DNA of 9,396 nt from SIG471 sp045638565 (GCA_045638565.1 JAZUBN010000023.1:1-9396), one strand, 5' to 3'. Numbered from the stretch's first letter, positions 1 through 5,768 are shown. A program made the numbers and translations. The notes: generated from the letters alone by a model not told the origin.

Positions 1-205
1 CCCAGAATACAAGAGAAACCACGCCGACAATGATAAGTCTTATCCAGTAAAAGGCATTATACCAATTTTCTGCGCCGTGGCTTCTTATTATGCCATGCTC
101 TGCTGAGGCAAAAAAGATGTATAGTCCCAGAAGAATGTAAATTAGAAACATAGTTATGATGATGTTGTTCTTGCGCTCAATATCCTTCTTCTTGTTGCTC
201 TTCAT
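1..205 (-). CDS. Partial small membrane protein, unknown family (N-terminus)
   Basis: I do not recognise this gene. It starts at an ATG at 205 (minus), preceded by a GGAGGT ribosome binding site six bases upstream, and stays open for 68 codons to the window edge, so the C-terminus is missing. The protein begins MKSNKKKDIERKNN, a strongly basic cytoplasmic start. Two hydrophobic stretches follow, around residues 15-32 and 52-68, separated by a short polar loop containing HG, RSHGAENW and YNAFYW. That is consistent with a small integral membrane protein with its N-terminus inside. It lies downstream of the feo terminator and has its own near-consensus promoter (255-283), so it is probably transcribed separately from feo. 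Seen: start, RBS and hydrophobicity. Function: unknown. Confidence 0.7.
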   Translation of the reverse strand, partial: MKSNKKKDIERKNNIIITMFLIYILLGLYIFFASAEHGIIRSHGAENWYNAFYWIRLIIVGVVSLVFW

Positions 206-254
206 ATTCTGACCTCCGTTTCATAGTTATCATACGGACGTATTTAATGATTTC

Positions 255-283
255 ATTATACATTATAAACATACATAAGTCAA
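255..283 (-). promoter_or_regulatory. Sigma-A-type promoter of the membrane protein gene
   Basis: On the minus strand TTGACT (278-283) is followed after exactly 17 bases by TATAAT (255-260). Transcription would start near 248, leaving a leader of about 43 bases before the ATG at 205. A 12-base palindrome (ATACG-GA-CGTAT, 232-243) sits just downstream of the predicted start and could be an operator. Confidence 0.8.
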
Positions 284-306
284 GAATGATGGTGTAAGCA
301 TATTCC

Positions 307-330
307 GTAGGGGCGAGCATCGCTCGTCCG
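307..330 (+). repeat. GTAGGGG-type intergenic palindrome, copy 1
   Basis: GTAGGGGCGAGC and GCTCGTCCG flank a 3-base loop, giving an 8-pair stem (311-318 with 322-329, one G-U pair). The GTAGGGG start and CCG end are shared in outline with elements at 5733-5760 and 7130-7155. It lies between the feo terminator and the promoter of the upstream membrane protein and contains no gene. Confidence 0.55.
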
Positions 331-340
331 TTATAATAAT

Positions 341-366
341 AAAAGCCACTCAAACGAGTGGCTTTT
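341..366 (-). terminator. Rho-independent terminator of the feo operon
   Basis: A perfect 11-base stem (AAAAGCCACTC, 341-351, with 356-366) encloses a 4-base loop. Read on the minus strand, the hairpin ends in CTTTTATTATTATAA, a T-rich tail. It begins nine bases after the stop codon of the small Cys-rich gene, so it closes the feo operon. Confidence 0.85.
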
Positions 367-375
367 GGTGTTTAA

Positions 376-519
376 TTACTGCTTCTTACCGCAGTTACAT
401 GCATTAGGACAGCCTGCGCAGCCGCCTTCGCATACGCCGTTTTTACGGATACGCGAAGCCGCGCGAGCCATAAGAAGTACGATGATTCCGAATACAACTA
501 CTGTAGAAATAATACCCAT
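376..519 (-). CDS. FeoB-associated Cys-rich membrane protein
   Basis: This 47-residue protein has one hydrophobic helix (about residues 3-20, GIISTVVVFGIIVLLMARAA), a basic stretch (SRIRK) and a Cys-rich tail, CEGGCAGCPNACNC, with five cysteines at 30, 34, 37, 41 and 43. This is the layout of the FeoB-associated Cys-rich membrane proteins found behind feoB in many Firmicutes. They are thought to help FeoB in ferrous iron uptake, perhaps by binding iron or sensing redox state, but their role is not settled. The start is chosen from the TAATG overlap: the feoB stop shares one base with this ATG. An AAAGGTG ribosome binding site lies inside the feoB end, implying translational coupling. The operon terminator follows nine bases after the stop. 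Confidence 0.88.
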   Translation of the reverse strand: MGIISTVVVFGIIVLLMARAASRIRKNGVCEGGCAGCPNACNCGKKQ

Positions 520-2498
520 TAGAATAACACCTTTCCCACATTATAAACGATAAATGTGACGATATATGCGAATAATGTCTGGTATGTAAGGGCGAAGAGA
601 GCGATTTTGCCCTTGCCGATTTCACGCTTGATAGCGCCGAGAGCGCCGATACATGGTGCGCAAAGCAGGTTGAACATCAGGAAGCAGTATGCGGAAAGCG
701 GAGTGAAAGCCTGCTGGAGGTTTGCCCAGACTTCCATGCCGTCTTCGGCAACTTCAGCCGCGCCGTAAAGAACGCCGAATGTGCCGACGATGTTTTCCTT
801 AGCCGCAAGACCTGTAAGTGTTGCAACAGCCGCCTCCCATGTGCCGAAGCCGAGAGGCGCAAATACAGGAGCGATAACGCCGCCGATGTCAGCCAGCATG
901 GAATCTGCGCTGTCAACCATTTCAAATGCAAAGTTGAAATTGCTGAGCAGCCAGATCACGATACAAGCGAGGAAGATGACAGTACCTGCCTTGACAGCGA
1001 AGGAGCGTACACGTTCCCATGTGTGCTTGAGCACATTGGACATCTTAGGGATGTGATATGAAGGCAATTCCATAATGAACGGAGCTTCTTCAGACTTGAA
1101 AGGCTTTGTCTTTTTGAGAAGAAGACCGGAAACCAGAATCGCCATAATGCCGATGAAATATGCCGACGGAGCAACCCAGCTTGCGCCGTCAAACATCGCG
1201 CCTGCAATCATTGCGATAACAGGAAGCTTAGCCGAACAAGGCATAAAGGATGTTGTGATAACAGTCATCTTGCGGTCCGATTCGCTTTCGATAGTACGGG
1301 AAGCCATAATGCCAGGAACAGAACAGCCTGTGCCGATGAGAATCGGAATGAAGCTCTTGCCGGAAAGACCGAATTTTCTGAAAATCTTATCTAAAAGGAA
1401 TGCAATTCGTGCCATATAGCCGCTGTCTTCAAGGAGAGCGAGAAGGAAGAACAGCAAAGCAAGCTGTGGCAGGAAGCCGAGGACTGCGCCCACACCGCCG
1501 ATTACGCCGTCTGTGATGAGAGCGATGAGCCATTCCGCTGTGCCGATGGAGGCCAGAATATTCTGCGCACCAGGAATGATAATACCGCCGATGAGAGTGT
1601 CGTTCACCCAGTCTGTAGCTATAGTGCCCACAGTTGTGACCGAAATGTAGTATACAAAGAACATCACAAGACCGAAAATCGGAAGAGCGAGATACTTGTT
1701 CATAAGAATCTTGTCGAGGTCGAAACTCTTCTTCGCGCCGCACTTATGGCAGGTGCACATGGATTTTTCGATGTATTCGTAACGCTCGGTTGCGAAAATG
1801 CTTTCAATATCGTCATCGAAAATGCCTTCAAGCTCATTTCTGACTCTTTCGGCAGTTTCCCTCGTTTCATTGGAAACTTCAATGCCGAGCTGAGCATCAT
1901 TTTCGAGAAGTCTGACAGCGTAGTAACGCTTGAAATCAGAAACTGTCAGGGTGTTTTCCAGCTCGTTAAGATGCTCTTCGATGTGATGGTCGAAGATAAG
2001 ACGCTTGCGCAATTCTGTGCCTGCCACAGAATAAACCTTGTTGAGCAGGTCTGTGAAGCCTTCATTCTTGAGGGCAGAAATCTCAACAAACGGACAGCCG
2101 TAAGCCTCTTCAAGCGACTTGAGGCAGATAAATGTGCCCTTCTTGCGTACAACGTCCATCATATTGAGGGCGATTACCATCGGAATACCGATTTCGCGAA
2201 GCTGTGTTGTAAGATAAAGATTGCGCTCAAGATTTGTGGCATCAACGATGTTGATGATGACGTCAGGGCGCTCGTTGATGAGATAATTTCTCGCCACAAT
2301 CTCCTCGTTTGTGTAAGGCGAGAGCGAGTAAATGCCCGGAAGGTCTGTAAGAGTGATGCTCTTGTCAGCGAGAAGCTGACCTTCCTTCTTTTCAACAGTA
2401 ACGCCCGGCCAGTTGCCGACGTACTGATTTGAGCCTGTAAGCCCATTGAACAGGGTGGTTTTGCCGCTGTTCGGGTTGCCTGCCAGTGCTATTTTCAT
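519..2498 (-). CDS. feoB: Ferrous iron transport protein B (FeoB)
   Basis: FeoB is the inner-membrane Fe(II) importer with a cytoplasmic GTPase domain. All GTPase motifs are visible: G1 GNPNSGKT (7-14), G2 Thr in GVTVE (34), G3 DLPG (52-55), G4 NMMD (112-115) and G5 SAL (141-143). A helical region follows, with a small Cys motif CTCHKC (248-253). The membrane part runs from about residue 270 to the end. Its two FeoB gate repeats carry the conserved cysteines in GTGCSVPG (about 392) and FMPCSAKLP (about 421), and a late CAPC (about 613-616) is present. At 659 residues it is shorter than E. coli FeoB, within the range of Firmicute versions. The start is supported by AGGGGG, which overlaps the feoA stop codon; the gap to feoA is 11 bases. 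Identification is firm. Confidence 0.98.
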   Translation of the reverse strand: MKIALAGNPNSGKTTLFNGLTGSNQYVGNWPGVTVEKKEGQLLADKSITLTDLPGIYSLSPYTNEEIVARNYLINERPDVIINIVDATNLERNLYLTTQLREIGIPMVIALNMMDVVRKKGTFICLKSLEEAYGCPFVEISALKNEGFTDLLNKVYSVAGTELRKRLIFDHHIEEHLNELENTLTVSDFKRYYAVRLLENDAQLGIEVSNETRETAERVRNELEGIFDDDIESIFATERYEYIEKSMCTCHKCGAKKSFDLDKILMNKYLALPIFGLVMFFVYYISVTTVGTIATDWVNDTLIGGIIIPGAQNILASIGTAEWLIALITDGVIGGVGAVLGFLPQLALLFFLLALLEDSGYMARIAFLLDKIFRKFGLSGKSFIPILIGTGCSVPGIMASRTIESESDRKMTVITTSFMPCSAKLPVIAMIAGAMFDGASWVAPSAYFIGIMAILVSGLLLKKTKPFKSEEAPFIMELPSYHIPKMSNVLKHTWERVRSFAVKAGTVIFLACIVIWLLSNFNFAFEMVDSADSMLADIGGVIAPVFAPLGFGTWEAAVATLTGLAAKENIVGTFGVLYGAAEVAEDGMEVWANLQQAFTPLSAYCFLMFNLLCAPCIGALGAIKREIGKGKIALFALTYQTLFAYIVTFIVYNVGKVLF

Positions 2499-2509
2499 AA
2501 TTTTTCCCC

Positions 2510-2731
2510 CTAAATAACTTCGATAAGTCCTGCGTCAGCCTTGCGGATGCTCAGGCTGTAGCCACGGAGCTTGAGCTCCATAGGGTCGCCAAGCGGCGCC
2601 ATGCGTTCAACGAGAACCTTTGTGCCCTTTGTAAGGCCCATATCCATAATGCGTCTGCGGACAGCGCCTTCGCCGCCGAGTTTTGTAACGAGAACGCTCT
2701 GTCCAGGCTTGATTATATCCAAAGTTTTCAT
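2510..2731 (-). CDS. feoA: Ferrous iron transport protein A (FeoA)
   Basis: FeoA is a small cytoplasmic SH3-fold protein that works with FeoB in Fe(II) uptake, probably by acting on its GTPase domain. This 73-residue protein is of usual length. It carries the typical core: GEGAVRRRIMDMGLTKGTKV (about 20-39), then APLGDPMELKLRGYSLSIRK (about 45-64). The ATG at 2731 has a strong AAGGAGG site eight bases upstream. It is the first gene of the feo operon, 11 bases before feoB. The promoter and three inverted repeats lie just upstream. Confidence 0.96.
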   Translation of the reverse strand: MKTLDIIKPGQSVLVTKLGGEGAVRRRIMDMGLTKGTKVLVERMAPLGDPMELKLRGYSLSIRKADAGLIEVI

Positions 2732-2747
2732 AGTAAAAACCTCCTTG

Positions 2748-2765
2748 AGTTAGTTTATCCTAACT
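2748..2765. promoter_or_regulatory. feo operator candidate 1 (leader)
   Basis: AGTTAG-N6-CTAACT, perfect 6-base arms, lies in the predicted feoA leader. Its centre is 33 bases (about three helical turns) from the next copy. The repeated GTTAG/CTAAC half sites resemble those bound by DtxR/IdeR-type metal regulators; no Fur-box-like sequence was seen. The regulator assignment is inference. Confidence 0.6.
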
Positions 2766-2781
2766 GATGATTCAAAAATTA

Positions 2782-2797
2782 GTTAGCCTCAGCTAAC
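2782..2797. promoter_or_regulatory. feo operator candidate 2 (transcription start)
   Basis: GTTAG-N6-CTAAC with the arms extended inward by GC (GTTAGC-N4-GCTAAC). It covers the predicted transcription start of feoA, where a bound repressor would block RNA polymerase. Confidence 0.62.
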
Positions 2798-2803
2798 GAT
2801 TAT

Positions 2804-2832
2804 AGTTTACCATATGTATCTGCATTTGTCAA
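2804..2832 (-). promoter_or_regulatory. feoA promoter
   Basis: On the minus strand TTGACA (2827-2832) is followed after 17 bases by TAAACT (2804-2809). An overlapping TATAAT at 2799-2804 is a better -10 hexamer but 22 bases from this -35. Transcription would begin near 2797, inside the middle inverted repeat. Confidence 0.65.
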
Positions 2833-2838
2833 GAGAAA

Positions 2839-2856
2839 AGTTAGTCTAAACTTACT
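2839..2856. promoter_or_regulatory. feo operator candidate 3 (upstream of -35)
   Basis: AGTTAG-N6-CTTACT, the same spacing with one mismatch in each direction of reading, begins seven bases upstream of the feoA -35 element. It is about 37 bases from the -35 of the divergent regulator gene, so it probably serves feo. Confidence 0.5.
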
Positions 2857-2892
2857 GAATTTTTTAGCCTAGGTATCCACTCCCGCTGTCAG

Positions 2893-2921
2893 TTGCGCTT
2901 TATCATCATTTGTGCTATTAT
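2893..2921 (+). promoter_or_regulatory. Promoter of the XRE/TPR regulator gene
   Basis: TTGCGC (2893-2898) is followed after 17 bases by TATTAT (2916-2921), with a TGC extended -10 directly before it. This would give a short leader of about 30 bases before the ATG at 2959. A TATAAT at 2919-2924 overlaps it at 20-base spacing. Confidence 0.6.
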
Positions 2922-2958
2922 AATATTATACTTAAACTCCCACGAAAGGGGGAAAACA

Positions 2959-3870
2959 ATGGACAACACATATTTCGGCAAAATCATCATCGACCGCCGC
3001 AGAGAGCTTGATGTGAAACAGGAGGACCTGTGCAGGGGCATCTGCTCCCGCCAGACTCTTTCGCGCATTGAAAACGGCAGACATAAGCCGTCACGCTTTA
3101 TAGCAGAAGCCCTGCTTACAAGGCTCGATCTGCCTGTCGGCTACTATATCAATCAGCCGACCTATAACGAATATATGCAGATGCTTCTGCACGATAAAAT
3201 TGAAGATGCCATCCGCATAGGGGAGTTTGAAAAGCTTCCTGCTCTCGTTGAAGAAAGCAGACAGCATACAGACGACAACAAATATTTTGAGCAGCAGGTA
3301 ATGCGTGCTCAGGCTGTGTATGCTCTGCGTGTTGAAAAGGATATAGAAAACTCAAGGAAGATATTGCTTGATGCCATCAGCCTTGTTCATCCGGATTTTT
3401 CTGTTGATACGATAGAAAAAATGCACCTCAGCCGCGATGAATACAATGTTCTCAATATGCTTGCCAATACATATTCTGTTGAAAAAGATTATGATATGGT
3501 AATAAAAATCTTCCGTAAGCTTGTTGAAAATATCAAAAAACGTCCCGATGTAGATAATGATGAGTACATTTCAAGGCTTCTTATAATGTTCCAGTATAAT
3601 CTTTCGCGCGCTCTCGGCAGATTGGATTATTACAAGGAATGTTATGAAATAGCCGACGAAGCCATCGAACGCCATATGCGTGTCAACCGTCTGACTCGCC
3701 TTATCGAGTTGCTCATAAATAAAGGTTATGGTCTCTGCGCCATAAAAAGAAAAGAAGAAGGCACCCTTGTGCTCAAGGATGCCCTCGACTTATGCAGAAT
3801 AACTGATCATAAAGAATATGATGCAATTATCCGTAAAGATGCTTTGGAATTGTTTGGAATTGAGTTGTAA
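2959..3870 (+). CDS. HTH-XRE transcriptional regulator with TPR-like C-terminal domain
   Basis: This cytoplasmic regulator has 303 residues. An XRE-type helix-turn-helix spans about residues 10-57 (RRRELDVKQEDLCRGICSRQ and TLSRIENGRHKPSR). The rest is all-helical with paired-helix character, for example SRKILLDAISL, DMVIKIFRKLVENI, ECYEIADEAIERH and EEGTLVLKDALDL. HTH plus TPR-like repeats is the layout of the RRNPP receptors (Rap, Rgg, NprR, PlcR, PrgX), which bind short peptides; membership is inference. The start is ATG 2959 because AAAGGGGG lies six bases upstream. A longer reading from a TTG at 2893 would place the promoter inside the gene and add a hydrophobic tail-like start. The stop touches the stop of the convergent Cys-rich gene and no terminator is visible between them. 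Confidence 0.87.
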   Translation: MDNTYFGKIIIDRRRELDVKQEDLCRGICSRQTLSRIENGRHKPSRFIAEALLTRLDLPVGYYINQPTYNEYMQMLLHDKIEDAIRIGEFEKLPALVEESRQHTDDNKYFEQQVMRAQAVYALRVEKDIENSRKILLDAISLVHPDFSVDTIEKMHLSRDEYNVLNMLANTYSVEKDYDMVIKIFRKLVENIKKRPDVDNDEYISRLLIMFQYNLSRALGRLDYYKECYEIADEAIERHMRVNRLTRLIELLINKGYGLCAIKRKEEGTLVLKDALDLCRITDHKEYDAIIRKDALELFGIEL

Positions 3871-4074
3871 TTATGCTCCATCTCCATCGCCACCACCCCA
3901 GTTTGGCTCAACTCTGCAAGCCGGGCAGTGACATTCAAGACCTTTGTCTTTCACGCAGACGATGCACTTTTCACAGGTGCAGTCGTCTGGGTGTTTTTGT
4001 GCTGCAAAGCTGAAACCTGCAAACATTGTAAACAGTACGCTAAGCAGACATATTGTTGCGATTATTCTTTTCAT
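3871..4074 (-). CDS. Small exported Cys-rich protein, unknown family
   Basis: I do not recognise this 67-residue protein. It has a clear Sec-type signal peptide: MKR, a hydrophobic core at residues 4-19, and a likely cut after FSFA (24). The mature part holds seven cysteines in two clusters, CTCEKCIVC (32-40) and CHCPAC with the preceding residues (48-53), and ends in a Gly/Asp tail (NWGGGDGDGA). The spacing C-x-C-x2-C-x2-C then C-x-C-x2-C suggests metal binding or a disulfide-packed miniprotein. The start overlaps the end of the upstream membrane protein gene by 35 bases. AGAGGA lies six bases before the ATG, which points to coupled translation. It ends directly against the stop of the convergent XRE/TPR regulator. 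It could be a signal, a metal-binding or a toxin-like peptide; none is shown. Confidence 0.72.
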   Translation of the reverse strand: MKRIIATICLLSVLFTMFAGFSFAAQKHPDDCTCEKCIVCVKDKGLECHCPACRVEPNWGGGDGDGA

Positions 4075-4732
4075 TGTGTTTCCTCTTTCTTATAAAGCAG
4101 AAACATCCAGTTGCAATGATTATCACTAAAACTCCAACTACATATACTGTAACATCGACAGGTTTCTCCGTCGAAAGTGTCGCTTGAAGATTATCATAGA
4201 TAGCAACCATTTCCTTCGTTTCATCTGTTTCTTCATATTCCAAATCAGCGTACAATTTAACAAATATTGCAGAAATCAGATTTTTCATTCTTGTATCGAT
4301 ATCTGTTTCAACATCAGATGCAAGTGTACGAAGCTCTGTTATATCTTCATCGGAAAGAATTTCCACTTCTCGCTGAATAACAACCACATCATTAAATGCG
4401 CCTGAATAGGAAATTGAAATCCATTTTTTGTCTTTGGTGTGATTGCGTTTTGCTATTGCTAAATCAGCTTCTTCATTTGAGACAAACTCTTCATATGTAG
4501 ATGCATTTTCTCGAACAAAATCTCCCGCATCAAGCAAATTAAAGTCTAATCTTATACGAGTGCCGGTCAATTCGTAATAATCATCACCTGTTGTACGAAT
4601 ATACTTTCTGAATGTTTCTTGGTCGGTTAATTTATTGAAGTTTCCAAATGCATACGAGCATAAACCACTGTTTGAAACAATAATACACAAGCATAGAACT
4701 AAACTGATTATTTTAGTTAAACTACTCTTCAT
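4040..4732 (-). CDS. Exported protein with C-terminal membrane anchor, unknown family
   Basis: The 230-residue product starts MKSSLTK and has a signal peptide (hydrophobic about 8-20, likely cut after SYA near 28). A soluble extracytoplasmic region of about 165 residues follows, rich in Asp, Glu and Thr and with predicted mixed helices. One membrane helix (about 193-214, VDVTVYVVGVLVIIIATGCF) precedes a basic cytoplasmic tail (RKRKHNEKNNR). This is type I membrane topology without an LPXTG signal. No known domain was recognised. ATG 4732 is chosen because AAGGAGG lies seven bases upstream; the ATG at 4738 is only one base from it, and a further start at 4786 lies at the promoter. The gene is AT-rich (about one third GC in a sampled line against about half in neighbours), which suggests transfer. 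It forms a two-gene unit with the Cys-rich protein. Confidence 0.78.
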   Translation of the reverse strand: MKSSLTKIISLVLCLCIIVSNSGLCSYAFGNFNKLTDQETFRKYIRTTGDDYYELTGTRIRLDFNLLDAGDFVRENASTYEEFVSNEEADLAIAKRNHTKDKKWISISYSGAFNDVVVIQREVEILSDEDITELRTLASDVETDIDTRMKNLISAIFVKLYADLEYEETDETKEMVAIYDNLQATLSTEKPVDVTVYVVGVLVIIIATGCFCFIRKRKHNEKNNRNNMSA

Positions 4733-4760
4733 ATACATTCCTCCTTGAAAGTTTGTATTT

Positions 4761-4776
4761 TCAAAAGGCCTTTTGA
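4761..4776. promoter_or_regulatory. Perfect 16-base palindrome, operator candidate
   Basis: TCAAAAGGCCTTTTGA is a perfect palindrome about eight bases downstream of the -10 element of the 4040-4732 gene, at or just after the predicted transcription start. It could be an operator on DNA. In the RNA its CCTTTTGAAA part could instead pair with TTTCAAGG, which overlaps the ribosome binding site. The binding factor is unknown. Confidence 0.5.
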
Positions 4777-4784
4777 TTAAGTAC

Positions 4785-4813
4785 ATTATATCGTATACAT
4801 ATAATCAATTCAA
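4785..4813 (-). promoter_or_regulatory. Promoter of the exported-protein/Cys-rich unit
   Basis: On the minus strand TTGAAT (4808-4813) is followed after exactly 17 bases by TATAAT (4785-4790). Transcription would start near 4778 and give a leader of about 46 bases containing the palindrome at 4761-4776. Confidence 0.78.
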
Positions 4814-4869
4814 GAGTCATTTTGTGAGCAGAAACGCACTTGTTTTTGCTCAGAATTTGTTACATAAAA

Positions 4870-4895
4870 AAGACTTCCCATTTTCGGGAAGTCTT
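4870..4895 (-). terminator. Rho-independent terminator of the TSUP permease gene
   Basis: AAGACTTCCC (4870-4879) pairs perfectly with 4886-4895 around a 6-base loop. On the minus strand the stem is followed by TTTTTATG. It starts 12 bases after the permease stop codon. The other strand also ends in AATTTTTT, so it may work both ways. Confidence 0.88.
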
Positions 4896-4907
4896 AATTT
4901 TTTATTC

Positions 4908-5678
4908 TTATGCGAAAAGGTCGAATGCGAACTTGACGAACAGCATTATGAGCACGAGGAACATAAAATACTGCACCTTTTTGCTGCCGCCGCGGATTGC
5001 GTACTTTGCGCCGAAATATGCGCCCAGGGCGCCGCAGACTGCCGCCGGAATAGCGAGAATATATACGATTTTGCCGCTGAAAAGGAAGATGACAACGCTC
5101 GCCATGTTACTTGCAAGGTTGGAAAGCTTTGCACAGCCGCTCGATGTGAGCAAATCGTAGCCGAGGAGGGCAGAGAAAAGCATAATCATGAATGTGCCTG
5201 TGCCCGGGCCGATGAGACCGTCATAGATGCCCATACCGAGACCGATAAGGAAACTGATGACGATTTTCTGCATATTTGTGCGTTCGACAGGCTTTGGAGC
5301 AATCATTTTATCCTTCTGCCATACGAGGAAAACGGCAACGATTGGCAGAGCGATAAGCATGATTGTCTTGAGAGTTTCGGATGCGATAAAGAGGGCGAAG
5401 CCCGAGCCGATGCTTGCGCCGATGAGAGCGCCGACAGCCGACCAGATTGCAGCGGAGAAATTGATTTTACCGCTTGTTATGTACTTCCATGTGGCAGAAA
5501 TACCGCCGACGAAAGCGGAGAATTTGTTACTTGCGAGAGCATAGTGGGATGGCAGACCGATGAAAAGGTATGCCGGAAGGGAGATGACACCGCCGCCGCC
5601 TGCAACTGCATCGACAAAGCAGGAGAGGAAGATGAGCGGACATAAAATGAGCAGCATATTAAGGCTGATCTCAGGCAT
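4908..5678 (-). CDS. TSUP (TauE/SafE) family membrane permease
   Basis: A 256-residue polytopic membrane protein of the TauE/SafE family (old DUF81). Members move small sulfur-containing or organic anions such as sulfite, sulfoacetate or thiosulfate, but the substrate cannot be read from sequence. The two family signatures are present, one per half: DAVAGGGGVISLP (23-35) in the first helix and GIYDGLIGPGTGTF (150-163) in the second half. Seven to eight hydrophobic segments are visible, with a cytoplasmic linker around WQKDKMIAPKPVERTN (120-135). Length is typical. ATG 5678 has AAGGAG nine bases upstream. It is a single gene with its own terminator. A tandem 10-base repeat lies just upstream of the RBS. 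No sulfur-metabolism gene is next to it. Confidence 0.92.
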   Translation of the reverse strand: MPEISLNMLLILCPLIFLSCFVDAVAGGGGVISLPAYLFIGLPSHYALASNKFSAFVGGISATWKYITSGKINFSAAIWSAVGALIGASIGSGFALFIASETLKTIMLIALPIVAVFLVWQKDKMIAPKPVERTNMQKIVISFLIGLGMGIYDGLIGPGTGTFMIMLFSALLGYDLLTSSGCAKLSNLASNMASVVIFLFSGKIVYILAIPAAVCGALGAYFGAKYAIRGGSKKVQYFMFLVLIMLFVKFAFDLFA

Positions 5679-5691
5679 TTTTTAACACTCC

Positions 5692-5711
5692 TTTATAATG
5701 TTTTATAATGT
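5692..5711. repeat. Tandem 10-base repeat upstream of the TSUP gene
   Basis: TTTATAATGT occurs twice in direct succession. On the minus strand this reads ACATTATAAA twice, directly overlapping the AAGGAG site of the permease gene, so one copy may also supply a -10-like element. No good -35 was found. Confidence 0.5.
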
Positions 5712-5732
5712 TATATGTGATAAGAATAAATG

Positions 5733-5760
5733 CGGGCGGGCACAGAGGCACCGCCCCTCA
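5733..5760 (-). repeat. GTAGGGG-type intergenic palindrome, copy 2
   Basis: On the minus strand TGAGGGGCGG and CCGCCCG enclose an 11-base loop (stem 5734-5739 with 5751-5756, all G-C). It starts a few bases after the dsdA stop. It lacks a following T-run, so it is a weak intrinsic terminator at best and is better read as a member of the dispersed palindrome group at 307-330 and 7130-7155. Confidence 0.5.
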
Positions 5761-5768
5761 AATATTTA

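Noticed and set aside
300..370. CRISPR repeat
   Set aside because: The palindromic elements are single or widely separated and of different cores; no regular repeat-spacer pattern exists in the window.
1746..2432. Open frame of 228 codons on the plus strand inside feoB
   Set aside because: It lies fully opposite feoB, has no ribosome binding site and no recognisable domain; it reflects the codon bias of the real gene.
2740..2860. Fur box upstream of feoA
   Set aside because: No GATAAT-type repeat is present; the inverted repeats have GTTAG/CTAAC arms instead.
2893..2958. N-terminal extension of the XRE regulator from a TTG
   Set aside because: It would overlap the -35/-10 promoter elements and add a hydrophobic segment to a cytoplasmic DNA-binding protein; ATG 2959 has a strong ribosome binding site.
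4773..5645. Open frame of 290 codons on the plus strand opposite the TSUP gene
   Set aside because: It starts within the promoter of the neighbouring minus-strand unit, reads through the TSUP terminator and gives a Cys/Asp/Glu-rich product without domain. The minus strand has the clear TSUP signatures.
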